Below, one piece after another: positions 24,345 to 33,070 of a stretch of DNA of 33,621 nucleotides (its first letter is position 1; every line of letters starts with the position of its first letter). The stretch is from the NCBI GenBank assembly GCA_013821425.1, contig JACDGV010000027.1:1-33621 (forward strand), written 5' to 3'. The position numbers and the translations under genes were made by a program. This DNA is from Nitrosospira sp. Its GTDB lineage: Bacteria > Pseudomonadota > Gammaproteobacteria > Burkholderiales > Nitrosomonadaceae. The notes beneath the pieces are model-generated. The model saw only the letters and a list, made by a program, of their open reading frames with translations, did not search any database and was not told where the DNA came from.

Positions 24345-26579
24345 TCATCCCACACTGCAGCCACCTGCCCCACCGTTGCACGTATCGCCTGATAGCCGTC
24401 GGGCACCTGGATACGGGTTGAATTGGTGAACTCCTGGTCCTTGTCCTCGCCGCCGGTGTTGAAGTCGTATGATTCGGTCATGAAGGGGTTCGGGCGGCGA
24501 CTTGACGTCTGTCGCACCGTACAGGGTGACATAGGTCTCGTAGTTATCCTCTGTGAGCTGGGAGGGGTTGAGGTCGAAGGCTGGAGGTTTTTCTAGCTCG
24601 ATGGCGGCCGATCGCCGCGAGCGGAAAGCCTCCATCAGCAGCGCGGCCGGCTCGGGAATCATGATGTCGAACAGGGTGCGCGGGCCGTAGTTGAACACCT
24701 GGGCCTCGTAGACCTTGGTGACCCACTGATATACGCCGGACACGTGCGCGCTGCCAGCCGTGTTGTCGAACGTGTGCTGGTCCATTTCCTCAATCTCGCG
24801 CGTAACTCGGCGGGTTTCGCGGGTCAGCACCCGCTCGGTGATTTTTTCCGAGGCCTTCTGGGTGGCCTGCCGCGCCGTTTCCGATGCCGCGCGCTCCGCT
24901 TCCTGCGACTTGCGCTCCCAGGATGCTTCTACCGACGCGCGGAACTCGACTGTCGGGCCATAGCTGGCCTTGATGCTGGCCGATCCCTTCACGGCTGTCT
25001 CCTCCTGAAGCGCCTTCTCGCTTTCACGGCGGATCTCGAAGCGGTCGGTCGTCTCGAGCGAGCGTTCGGTAGTCGTTTCCACCTCCCGTTCGGTGAGGAT
25101 GATCGTTTCGGTTTCCAGTCGCGTGCGGTGGACGCGGTCTTTCTTCTCACCCTTCAGAATGTTGGCAATATGCGAGACCTCCGCGCCTTCGTACCCCGTC
25201 AGCTGCTGCTTGACCAGCAGCAGGTCCATTATGCCGGCGGACTCGATATCGGCATGGGTCGTGGGCACGCCGTCGCCGACGGGGAAAAGGATGTCCGGAA
25301 TGTGGCCAATGATTGTGGAAGGCGACATCGAATACAACACGGGCATAGGGCTGGATGCGATCGCGACCGTTGTGTTGCCAATCCTGCGGAAAGTCCTCTG
25401 CGCAATAGGCTGGATTAGCCTCTGCGCCTCGGAATGAACGCGGTGCTTTTCCGCAGTGAGTTTCTGCACCGTCCGGGCGACGGGCTCGCCTGGATCGAGC
25501 CCCAGTTCCTTCATCAAGTCCCGGGTATCACCACTCAGCTTTTCGGTGGTTTCCTTGGCTAGACGCAGGCCGACGAGGCCCGGCATTACCGGCTTGAAAT
25601 CGGGTGAGCCGGTAAGCGCGATCCGCACGCCGCGCCCCAGCGGCAGGGCAGGTTCCGCCGTACCCAGTTTGTCCACTGTCAAGTTTTTCAACGCTTCGCG
25701 CACGACGGATGAACTACCGATATTCACGGTGGTCTGGTTCTCGCCTGGAGGGCGCGTCACGTCTCCGACGGACGCCAGCAACGTCGCCCGCAGCGACGCT
25801 TGCCGAATGGTGACCTCCTGCTCGAACAACTTTGTCGGCCGCAGGTCAGCTGGCGGCAAACGTTCGGGCGCGGCCTCCTGCACCATCACGGAATAACCGT
25901 GGGGGCGGACACCGCGCAGTTCGTCAAGCGCCTTGCCGAGCAACTCATGTCTGGCAGCTAGCGCCTTAAGCCTGTCCGCCACCTCGTCCCGCTCTGGCCG
26001 CGGTGGCGTGGACGGACGAGCCGGCAAGACCGCTCCCGGCACCCGCATCCCCCGTCGATGTACGGCCACGAGCTCGGCCAGATCTCGTGGGAACGCGGGA
26101 TCCGCATCAAAGCGCGCGGCGAGCTCGGCCACCCGCAGTATGGCAGCGAGGCGCCGGATTGGGCGCTTGTGGTGCTCAGGGGAGAGCTTTATGGCAAGGA
26201 TGCTGTCCTTTATGGGATCGATCCGGTCCTGAACAGCCGAAGCCGCGATAAATGAACCGGGCGCGTCGCCGAGCGTCTCGTTCAATGCTGCCTCGACAGC
26301 CGCGCGATCGGCCGTGCCGGCGTCGATCAACCCGTCGATCGCGGTAGAGGCCTCCTCCAGCGCCCGCAGCTCGGCAACCTTGTTGATGCTGCTTACGAAT
26401 CGGTCGGAGTTGATGAACCCCCCAGCAAGCGCGCGCAGCTTGTCGCGTCGGCCGGGGCCATTCGGTATTGCACCCGCGTCGTTCTGAAACTGGCTGTTTG
26501 CAGTCAGATCAATCGGATCGATCTCATCGCGGGATCGGTTGGGCTCCCGGATGATGTTGAATCGGAATAGTGTTTCCAT
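24345..26579 (-). CDS. N-terminal part of frameshifted PAD-linked large protein, unknown function
   Basis: This frame gives 744 residues, about the first 698 of them authentic. No signal peptide is seen. Residues about 20-300 are mostly helical with Ala/Arg/Asp-rich sequence. About 490-640 form a long charged, probably coiled-coil tract (ETETIILTEREVETTTERS, then Ser/Ala/Glu-rich), followed by YQWVTKVYEAQVFNYGPRT and FDIMIPEPAALLMEA. Near base 24485 an extra C in a C4 run changes frame. The true continuation (FMTESYDFNTGGED...WDEWVVAVIIGQRP) lies in a second frame to about 24310, then a third frame to 23446. AAAGGAG before the ATG and a strong promoter set the start. I do not recognise the family. 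A structural or scaffold role beside the deiminase is speculation. Confidence 0.7.
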   Translation of the reverse strand: METLFRFNIIREPNRSRDEIDPIDLTANSQFQNDAGAIPNGPGRRDKLRALAGGFINSDRFVSSINKVAELRALEEASTAIDGLIDAGTADRAAVEAALNETLGDAPGSFIAASAVQDRIDPIKDSILAIKLSPEHHKRPIRRLAAILRVAELAARFDADPAFPRDLAELVAVHRRGMRVPGAVLPARPSTPPRPERDEVADRLKALAARHELLGKALDELRGVRPHGYSVMVQEAAPERLPPADLRPTKLFEQEVTIRQASLRATLLASVGDVTRPPGENQTTVNIGSSSVVREALKNLTVDKLGTAEPALPLGRGVRIALTGSPDFKPVMPGLVGLRLAKETTEKLSGDTRDLMKELGLDPGEPVARTVQKLTAEKHRVHSEAQRLIQPIAQRTFRRIGNTTVAIASSPMPVLYSMSPSTIIGHIPDILFPVGDGVPTTHADIESAGIMDLLLVKQQLTGYEGAEVSHIANILKGEKKDRVHRTRLETETIILTEREVETTTERSLETTDRFEIRRESEKALQEETAVKGSASIKASYGPTVEFRASVEASWERKSQEAERAASETARQATQKASEKITERVLTRETRRVTREIEEMDQHTFDNTAGSAHVSGVYQWVTKVYEAQVFNYGPRTLFDIMIPEPAALLMEAFRSRRSAAIELEKPPAFDLNPSQLTEDNYETYVTLYGATDVKSPPEPLHDRIIRLQHRRRGQGPGVHQFNPYPGARRLSGDTCNGGAGGCSVG

Positions 26580-26629
26580 GCCAGGCTCCTTTCGCTATAG
26601 GGAAAAATAAACGCCTTTTTGCTAAATTA

Positions 26630-26658
26630 AATATAGGCATGACCGGTTGTTTAGTCAA
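26630..26658 (-). promoter_or_regulatory. Sigma-70 promoter of the PAD operon
   Basis: On the minus strand TTGACT (26658-26653), a 17-base spacer and TATATT (26635-26630) form a near-consensus promoter. Transcription would start about 45 bases before the ATG at 26579, which has AAAGGAG as its ribosome binding site. This is the best promoter I found in the window. Confidence 0.7.
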
Positions 26659-26940
26659 ACGGGCTGCTGCGGGAAAATTGCCTCAATAAAAAAGTAACCG
26701 AAGTAGCGCATCAGGAAGATACGTTGCCTCAAATTGCTGGTAACCGAATGAAGGGAGGGTTATTTGACACGAGTAAACATTAGGCGCCTCTATATTGAGG
26801 CGATAGGCAGTCGTTATCGCAGCGCGCCAACGGGCTGAAAGGGCAGATTCTGGTCTAATCTGGAAAAAACCAACACACCTAACCAGTTAAGCTGAGGTTG
26901 TAAGAGCGGGAAGGCGAGCCGATTCTAACGACCGAACCCG
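26659..26940. other. Intergenic region with hairpin element
   Basis: No gene is seen between the PAD operon promoter and the end of the CAP gene. A perfect six-bp inverted repeat, CGCCTC-TATATT-GAGGCG, lies at 26785-26802. It could be an operator upstream of the PAD promoter. A TTGACA nearby is too far from any -10 to be counted. Confidence 0.4.
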
Positions 26941-27789
26941 CTAACGCGGTGAGCCAAAGACCTGCGTCCAGTAGATCATCATGTCGCTTTCTGGGTTAGT
27001 GGCATAAGCAGCGCCCATTTCAGTAAAATTCCCGTTCATGATATTTGCGCAATGGCCGGGGCTTGAAAGCCAGCCATCGATCACCTGTTGGGGTGACGCC
27101 TTGCCTGCCGCCACGTTCTCCCCGATGCTGCGCCACGGATAACCTTGGTGCCTTGCACGCGTTCCCACCGTGCTACCACTGGGGGCTTCATGGCCAAAGT
27201 AATTTTGTTCCGCCATATCGCGGCTATGCACATGCGCGGCCGCCCCAAGCTTTTCGTTCCAACTCAGCGCGGGTGCGGCTTTATATTGCTTATTGCCACA
27301 ATTGCGCTCCTTGCCACGCGCGGCGTTCACCAACTTCAATACCTGGTGCCCCGCTTCCCGCCAATCCCCCAAATCGGGATCCAGCAGCGGCTGCGCCAGC
27401 ACAATCTGCCAGTCCCGACCCTGCCGTGACACCCCCGCCACCGAGTAACCGGGACTTAGCAGTAGACGGCAGTTGAGCTGCACGGCGAAGCGCAGCGCGG
27501 CGCGGACATTCGACGGGCCAGATAATGTCATGGTTTCGGCACGCGCCGCCGGATAGCCCGCCGCGCGTAATGCCTCCTGCAGCTGCCCGACGCCTTTGAT
27601 CTGAGCGAGGGTCGAATCGGACGTAAGCGGCGGCAGCGGTTCTCTCCGTGCGCCCTCACAGAGTGGAGAACCTGCGCGGTAGGCATTAATCAGCTCAAGT
27701 AGCTCGCCGCCCGAAGCAGCGTTTACGGTAAAAAGGGGCGACAACACACTTACCAGCGCTGCAATAGCAAAAGCACAATTTGTCTTCAT
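26941..27789 (-). CDS. Exported CAP/SCP-domain protein
   Basis: The 282-residue product has a signal peptide (residues 1-24, ending VNA). The C-terminal half is a CAP (cysteine-rich secretory/antigen 5/PR-1) domain: LKLVNAARG, LSWNEKLGAAAHVHSRDMAE, FGHEAPSG, SIGENVAAG and WLSSPGHCANIMN, which together hold the usual His/Glu cleft residues. The N-terminal half (LLELINAYRAG...LCEG, LPPLTSDSTLA) looks like a second, degenerate CAP copy without the cleft. Bacterial CAP proteins of the YkwD type are secreted; their activity is mostly unknown. The reading frame extends to 28065, but the start at 27789 gives the signal peptide. No good ribosome binding site is seen. Confidence 0.82.
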   Translation of the reverse strand: MKTNCAFAIAALVSVLSPLFTVNAASGGELLELINAYRAGSPLCEGARREPLPPLTSDSTLAQIKGVGQLQEALRAAGYPAARAETMTLSGPSNVRAALRFAVQLNCRLLLSPGYSVAGVSRQGRDWQIVLAQPLLDPDLGDWREAGHQVLKLVNAARGKERNCGNKQYKAAPALSWNEKLGAAAHVHSRDMAEQNYFGHEAPSGSTVGTRARHQGYPWRSIGENVAAGKASPQQVIDGWLSSPGHCANIMNGNFTEMGAAYATNPESDMMIYWTQVFGSPR

Positions 27790-27886
27790 ACGGTAATTAA
27801 ATCTGGAACTATCGGTTTCTTGACTGCCTCGCCTTTTGCAATGGATAAGAAGCTCCTCAAACGCTGGGACCCTGTCAGTGACTGCC

Positions 27887-29113
27887 TCAGTCGCGTGGCC
27901 AGTGTTCGGGGAGCAGGAAGGTTTCAGGGCGAAACCGTTCACCGGTACCCGGATGCCGGACGGTGCGCTTGACGACAAAATCAAAGAGCAGCGGGTTCTT
28001 GCGGTAGATCTCGTTGAGCCATTGCCGCTCGTCAGCTGTAATGAATCCATCTCTTTGCAACGCACGGGTCTGAATCACGACATTGATCCCGCCAATGGGA
28101 TAATCACTGCCGTTGATGAGCCGATGGTGAAGATCGGGTCGCTCAAGCAGACGACGCAGCGGCTCATCGAGATGGTTAAAGAACGTGATCCCCGAAATTT
28201 CCGCGTAGAGATATTCTTCGTATGCCGGCTCATCCATCATGCGTATCAACAGGTCGATACCGGGCAGGCGGCTTGAACCCGATAACGAATCCGATGCATG
28301 AGTTGGAGCATCGAGATCACGAAACGAACCATTGCTTGCTGCATGCAGCGCGACGACCGTTACGCCGCGGTCCAGCGGGCGACGCAGGCGCAGCGGGTTT
28401 CCAAGTTCCTGATCCACCGTCTCAACCGCGTGCTCGTAGCCCGTATGGCTGAGCAGGATCATTTCATGTTCGCGCATCACCTGATAGAACTCATCATGCG
28501 CGGGATCAGCCGGATTGATCTTCATTGTGCTGGGCAACCACTTTACATACCGCACACCGCGGCCGACCCAGTGGTGGAGCTGTTCGATCGCATCCCGCCG
28601 GGCGGGATGAATCGAGACGACCGGAACAAAGTTAGCGGGTGACTGCCGCACAACGTCCCAGACAAAATCATTGGAGACATAGATCGGGGTTTGATCTGGC
28701 TGAGGAGTGCCATCGGCGTCGTATGTCCGGTCGAGAGCGTAGAGCAGGAACGACATCCCGTCGGGAAAGTGCGCGGCCAACCGTTCAAGCCGCTCAATGT
28801 ATTGTTGTTCAACATCGTCTGCCCATACGATACCTGCTCCGCTCAGGTAGATGTCGGTGCGAAGTCGGCGAATGGGATGCGACCACGACTGCCAGCTCGG
28901 ATGAACCTCGCGGGAAACATGATGCACGTGCGCATCGGCAAGGCGGGATAGGTCCAGATCGGCGAACGCCGTATCGACCAAAGCGGCAGCTTCGGCACTC
29001 AGTTCGGCCCTAAGTTCTTCGGGAACCGCATCAAACGCCCCGCCGAGTCGATTCGTCACCAGGTGACAGCCGCCGGTGGTTACAAGCGAGGTAATGAGTA
29101 GAGTAGACGCCAT
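27887..29113 (-). CDS. Amidohydrolase-superfamily lipoprotein
   Basis: The product has 408 residues from the ATG at 29113. The N terminus is hydrophobic and ends in a lipobox-like TTGGC (Cys16), so membrane anchoring in the periplasm is likely. The body reads as a metal-dependent amidohydrolase/TIM-barrel: DAHVHH with His62-x-His64, VSIHPARRD, LLSHTGYEH (about 220), VVALHAASNG, and NGSDYPIGG (about 333) with a metal-ligand Asp. This arrangement fits the amidohydrolase-2 type. The substrate is unknown. A start at 29173 is also possible and would add 20 residues. GGAA lies just upstream of 29113. The gene lies about 100 bases upstream of the CAP gene on the same strand and may be co-transcribed with it. 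Confidence 0.75.
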   Translation of the reverse strand: MASTLLITSLVTTGGCHLVTNRLGGAFDAVPEELRAELSAEAAALVDTAFADLDLSRLADAHVHHVSREVHPSWQSWSHPIRRLRTDIYLSGAGIVWADDVEQQYIERLERLAAHFPDGMSFLLYALDRTYDADGTPQPDQTPIYVSNDFVWDVVRQSPANFVPVVSIHPARRDAIEQLHHWVGRGVRYVKWLPSTMKINPADPAHDEFYQVMREHEMILLSHTGYEHAVETVDQELGNPLRLRRPLDRGVTVVALHAASNGSFRDLDAPTHASDSLSGSSRLPGIDLLIRMMDEPAYEEYLYAEISGITFFNHLDEPLRRLLERPDLHHRLINGSDYPIGGINVVIQTRALQRDGFITADERQWLNEIYRKNPLLFDFVVKRTVRHPGTGERFRPETFLLPEHWPRD

Positions 29114-29156
29114 CGCATTCCGCAATAGATTGCAAATTGCATCAATCCACGAATAA

Positions 29157-29471
29157 TGCACGGTTCGGCCCATTTATGGTTGCCCGCATCCTCAAGCGCT
29201 TACTTTCGGTTCGCACGGTGGTCTCTCTTTAACCGCGCTAAAAAACTGTACCAAAGTCCACTGGTTATTAGTACCGAAGCTCGTAAGATTAGAGGGCAGA
29301 GCAGTAACGCAGGGAATAGATACGTCCAACGGATTAATACCAGCAATCCTGGGGGCTTCCTATATCTCCGAGGTGCCCCCGATTCCCGAACCGGAGTCCT
29401 TTGCCATGCTGTTAGCGGGGCTAGGCCTGCTTGGGTTCATGGTACAGCGCCGGAAGGCAGAAAATAAGTGA
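29157..29471 (+). pseudogene. Orphan PEP-CTERM sorting tail
   Basis: Frame 3 is open from 29157 and ends at TGA 29469-29471 with a textbook PEP-CTERM signal: VPPIPEPESF, then the hydrophobic AMLLAGLGLLGFMV, then the basic QRRKAENK. In PEP-CTERM/exosortase systems this tail directs export and processing of surface proteins in EPS-producing Gram-negatives. About 20 residues before it also look authentic (VTQGIDTSNG). Further upstream the reading is poor, there is no start codon with a ribosome binding site, and the frame overlaps the 5' end of the amidohydrolase gene on the other strand. I therefore read it as the truncated 3' end of a surface protein gene. Confidence 0.65.
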
Positions 29472-29504
29472 GGGCCAAACTTTTGTCAAACTGCCCAGTT
29501 AGGG

Positions 29505-30193
29505 TTGCACCTAAAATTGGCTGATTCGGTGGCACAACGGAACCTCCAGGCAAAATACTGCCAGAAAGTTCTACTTTTTGCTTGTCTCTCAAATGGGGGA
29601 GCTTACGCCTTGGCGGACACCTATGTGCTTCATTTGCAAAAATCAGGCAAGTCTTCTGCCCGTGACGTTGAGAGTATTTTCCGCAACCATTTGCACGGAA
29701 CGGAATGGGCAACACGCACCGCTACCGGCTTAACCCCAAAAGAGGCAACGGCATTGTTACGCCGCATCGTTGAGGCGGGGCACGGTCGGACGGCAGCTAA
29801 GTGTAGAAGTTACCTGCACGCAGCCTATGCGCTTGCGTTGAATGCGGAACTGGACGCCAGTGTCTCGAGCAATTTTTTGCCATTCAGAGTTGAATCGAAT
29901 CCCGTGGCATCAACGGGCAGCCTGTCCCGTTACAATAACGCCCGAGAGCACACTCTCTGACGGAAGAAGAATTGCAAGCGTACTGGCGGCGGCTCGATGG
30001 AATCAAGTCTGAACCCATTCGTGCTGCCCTGAAGCTTGCGCTGCTGCTGGGCGGTCAACGCACCACGCAGTTACTACGGCTTCGCAGCGTTGATGTGGAT
30101 CTGCAGAGCGGGATCTTGCGGCTGTATGACAGTAAGGGGCGACGCAGGAAACCCCGCATTCATGAACGAGTTATGCTTGAGAGTTGTGTATGA
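29505..30193 (+). pseudogene. Frameshifted, truncated tyrosine recombinase
   Basis: Two frames join into one phage-type integrase. The first (authentic from about 29610) has LADTYVLHLQKSGKSSARDV and TGLTPKEATALLRRIVEAGHGRTAAKCRSYLHAAYALAL, the core-binding domain. After a two-base excess in a CTCTCT run near 29955 the second frame gives LTEEELQAYWRRL and LLLGGQRTTQLLRLRSVDV, including the first catalytic Arg. The rest, with the His, second Arg and nucleophilic Tyr, is missing because the IS256-type element begins at 30183. It cannot be active. It marks an integrated element whose other end is not visible here. Confidence 0.75.
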
Positions 30194-31549
30194 CATAAAA
30201 TGAAAAGGCGGCGTATTCTTGATGTTCGATCAAGATCATCAACCTTTTACTAAGGAGTGAATACGCCATGAGTAACGATAACGTTTCTGAACTAAAGAAT
30301 CCAGGGGTAGCGAATGAGGTTCGCGATGTACTGACGGAAGTATTACGCGAAGGGGCGCGCACGCTGTTGGCGGAGGCCATCGAGGCAGAAATGGCGGAGT
30401 TTCTCCAGCGGCACCGGGACCAGAAGGACGAATCGGGCCGCGCCTGCTTGGTGCGCAATGGGTATTTGCCGGGGCGCATGATTCAGACGGGCATTGGTGC
30501 CGTGCCGGTCACGGCCCCGCGGGTGCGAGATCGCGCGGGCAAGATTCGCTTCACCTCCTCGATTCTGCCGCCGTACTTACGGCGCACCAAGACCATTGAG
30601 GAACTGCTGCCATGGTTGTACCTGAAAGGAATCTCGACCGGCGATTTTCCGGAGGCGCTGGCATCATTGCTAGGGCGAGATGCGGCGGGATTAAGCGCAG
30701 CCACGATCAGCCGCCTAAAAGCGGTTTGGCAAGAAGAGCACGGCAAGTGGGAGCGGCGGGATTTAACGAACAAGCAGTATGTGTATTGGTGGGTGGATGG
30801 CATTCATTTTGGTGTGCGGCTGGAAGCAGCAAACCAATGCATCCTGGTGATCATAGGTGCGACTGCCGAGGGCAAGAAAGAGTTGGTGTGCTTAACCGAT
30901 GGTTTTCGCGAATCCGAGCAATCCTGGAAAGAAGTATTGCTGGATTTGAAACGTCGCGGCCTCACGATCGATCCCAAGCTTGCCGTCGGCGATGGGGCAT
31001 TGGGCTTCTGGAAGGCGCTGCCGCAAGTGTTTGGCGAAACCCGTGTACAGCGCTGCTGGGTGCATAAGACCGCCAATGTATTGAACAAACTGCCCAGGCA
31101 TTTGCAACCCAAAGCCAAATCGGATTTGCATCAGATCTGGATGGCGGACACGCGGGAGAACGCACGCCTGGCCTTCGATTTATTCGTGCAAACTTACCAA
31201 CCGAAATACCCGAAGGTGGCTGAGTGCCTGAGTAAGGATAAAGACGCATTGCTGACCTTTTATGACTTTCCGGCTGAGCACTGGATTCATCTTCGTACGA
31301 CCAATCCGATTGAATCGACGTTTGCGACGGTGCGGCTGCGAACTGCCAAAACCCGGGGTTGTGTCTCGCGGACAAGTATTTTATCAATGGTATTTAAACT
31401 GGCGAAGAGCGCTGAACAACGCTGGCTGCTTCTGCGAGGATCTGAATTAATCGCCAAAGTTATTGCTGGCATCCAGTTCAAAAACGGGGTCATAACGAAA
31501 ACAGAAAATCATCAACGAATTGCCGCCTGATTAAGCTGCCATACACAAC
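30183..31549 (+). mobile_element. IS256-family insertion sequence
   Basis: The element is about 1367 bp. Its ends are GTTGTGTATGACA at 30183-30195 and the complement of GTTGTGTATGGCA at 31537-31549, matching at 12 of 13 positions. It holds a single intact transposase gene. The eight bases outside each end (GCTTGAGA and ATTTGTGT) do not match, so no target-site duplication remains, although this family usually makes one of 8-9 bp. Confidence 0.8.
30268..31530 (+). CDS. IS256-family transposase
   Basis: The 420-residue product is a full-length Mutator/IS256 transposase. The DDE residues can be placed at Asp177 (WWVDGIHF), Asp242 (LAVGDGALGFWKAL) and Glu349 (TTNPIESTFATVR). The CWVH (263-266) between the second Asp and the Glu is the family's C-x2-H signature. 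The N-terminal RNGYLPGRMIQTGIG and VPRVR-type segments fit the DNA-binding region. AAGGAG before the ATG is a good ribosome binding site. It appears intact, so the element could still move. Insertion cut an older integrase gene on its left. Confidence 0.93.
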   Translation: MSNDNVSELKNPGVANEVRDVLTEVLREGARTLLAEAIEAEMAEFLQRHRDQKDESGRACLVRNGYLPGRMIQTGIGAVPVTAPRVRDRAGKIRFTSSILPPYLRRTKTIEELLPWLYLKGISTGDFPEALASLLGRDAAGLSAATISRLKAVWQEEHGKWERRDLTNKQYVYWWVDGIHFGVRLEAANQCILVIIGATAEGKKELVCLTDGFRESEQSWKEVLLDLKRRGLTIDPKLAVGDGALGFWKALPQVFGETRVQRCWVHKTANVLNKLPRHLQPKAKSDLHQIWMADTRENARLAFDLFVQTYQPKYPKVAECLSKDKDALLTFYDFPAEHWIHLRTTNPIESTFATVRLRTAKTRGCVSRTSILSMVFKLAKSAEQRWLLLRGSELIAKVIAGIQFKNGVITKTENHQRIAA

Positions 31550-31638
31550 ATTTGTGTATTTCTCAGAATGAAGCGGGCGTATCCTTTGTGCTGGTGAATA
31601 ATGCGAACGGGCAAACGGCATTAACAGAGGGTTTGTGA
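31550..31638 (+). pseudogene. 3' gene fragment right of the IS element
   Basis: An open frame from the IS end to TGA 31636-31638 reads QNEAGVSFVLVNNANGQTAL and TEGL, which has protein-like composition but no start. It is not the continuation of the integrase on the left side of the element. I could not name its family. It is evidence that the two sides of the IS were not originally neighbours. Confidence 0.35.
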
Positions 31639-31685
31639 ACTTCAAGAACGCGACTGTCAATATAAAAGAGGAGAGGGGATAAGCT

Positions 31686-31967
31686 ATGAAAATTCTTCGA
31701 GGATTGGTCGTTATATTTTTTCTGGCGGTTATCTACTCGACAGTAACAGACGCCGCAGATGGGGAGAAAGCCACCTATGTCGGCAGCGGCCGGTATGTAG
31801 GGGAGGGCAGGTCCGTAGATGATGCACAGCTACGGCAGCGCAGCGATGAATACACGGAGCGTCAAAACGACCGTCAGCGCAGCGATGAACGCCACGAACG
31901 CGCCGAGCGTAGGGAACGGGACTCGGGTTATCGAGACAGTGGCGGCGGTTATTCTGGGGATTACTAA
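31686..31967 (+). CDS. Small secreted charged repeat protein
   Basis: The 93-residue product has a signal peptide (residues 1-23, ending in TDA) and a mature part rich in Arg, Glu, Asp, Ser and Gly. Two copies of RQRSDE occur (encoded by a 15-base direct repeat, CAGCGCAGCGATGAA), followed by ERHERAERRERD and a Gly/Tyr tail. AGAGGAGAGGGG upstream of the ATG is a strong ribosome binding site. No family recognised. It is probably periplasmic or secreted and intrinsically disordered. Confidence 0.6.
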   Translation: MKILRGLVVIFFLAVIYSTVTDAADGEKATYVGSGRYVGEGRSVDDAQLRQRSDEYTERQNDRQRSDERHERAERRERDSGYRDSGGGYSGDY

Positions 31968-32122
31968 TTTAAGAAATGTAAGGAAGCCCGAAAGTGTTTC
32001 TTTTCTTAGTCGGGTATCTCCCCAAGATTTAAAGTCAACTCCTAGCGAACTTCAGTATTCATATACAATAAAACAAAGCCGCCAGCGGGCATAGACCACG
32101 CAGCGGCAAAAGTAATGACAGT

Positions 32123-33070
32123 ATGAATTATATCGGACTTATCAATGAATTCGGGAAACCGAAGGCTAAAATTGACTTTATTACGCTCGCCCTTCCGAGC
32201 AGCATAAAAAGCCCAATAGATGCACTTCATTTCGAGAAAAACATAGAGAGTCGCGGCAACTCTATTAACGTATCCACAAAGTGGCGAGGGCCACAAGATG
32301 AGTGGATAACCATTCATGATCCATCATTGCAAACCCTACAATTCCTACTAGACGAATACTGCAATATAAGAATTCTATCTCTAGAAATTGCGTTAGATTT
32401 CAAGCTCAATGATGGCAGCAATGATCCTGTGCGCCTTCGAGAACTCCATAGCTGGCTAAAAACATCGCTTTTCCCGCAGCGGCATGAACTAATGCAAACG
32501 GGAAGGCGCAAGTTTTATGAGAAAAGCAGCAACAAGATTAAGCGCGATACGCTTGAAACTAGCAGTAGTGATAAAACCATCTATTGGACCGATTCATGGG
32601 GCCGTGAGCAAGTCCGGCTCTACATCAAAACAATCGACAATAAAAAACCAATTGAGCGGCATAGTGTCCGTTTAGAAGTGACGCTATCACCTAGCGGTTG
32701 TCATCGGGCCAAGCTATATTGGATAGGGAATTTACCCCGCTTTCTCAAGGGAATGCGGCGTTATCTATCGCCATTCCTGAACGTAGCAAAAGGAATTAAG
32801 CCAAGCATGAAGCGCACCCGTTCTAAAGACCCTGCAAAGGCTCTTAAAGCCACGTGTAGTGCCACGAAAGAGAAAGCAAGGGTAGAACGATGGTGGAAAC
32901 AATGCGGCTCAGCATGGGCTACTAAACACAATTATAAAGTCATTGCAGATGCTGATACTAATCGGCTTATTGGCGGGGGGCTAAAAAATCTACAGGATAG
33001 ATTGAGACAACTAAAATTGACACGAAAAGTGGCGGATGACCCGGATTATGAAGTATGGAAACCCGCATGA
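32123..33070 (+). CDS. Possible rolling-circle-type replication initiator of a mobile element
   Basis: The 315-residue product comes from a markedly A+T-richer tract than the rest of the window. Visible features are IDFITLAL (17-24), LSLEIALDFKLND (86-98), TIYWTDSWGREQVRLYIKT (152-170) and HSVRLEVTLSPSG (180-192). This order of an acidic beta pair, an RLYxK strand and an RxExxL strand resembles the Rep_trans/phage Rep group of rolling-circle initiators. I see no definite catalytic Tyr motif, so the call is tentative. The C-terminal 90 residues are basic and may bind DNA. The ribosome binding site is weak. Direct repeats lie downstream and an IS3-type element follows, consistent with an acquired plasmid or phage segment. 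Confidence 0.4.
   Translation: MNYIGLINEFGKPKAKIDFITLALPSSIKSPIDALHFEKNIESRGNSINVSTKWRGPQDEWITIHDPSLQTLQFLLDEYCNIRILSLEIALDFKLNDGSNDPVRLRELHSWLKTSLFPQRHELMQTGRRKFYEKSSNKIKRDTLETSSSDKTIYWTDSWGREQVRLYIKTIDNKKPIERHSVRLEVTLSPSGCHRAKLYWIGNLPRFLKGMRRYLSPFLNVAKGIKPSMKRTRSKDPAKALKATCSATKEKARVERWWKQCGSAWATKHNYKVIADADTNRLIGGGLKNLQDRLRQLKLTRKVADDPDYEVWKPA

Noticed and set aside
26764-26796. TTGACA and TATATT as a plus-strand promoter
   Set aside because: The spacer is 21 bases and no plus-strand gene follows.
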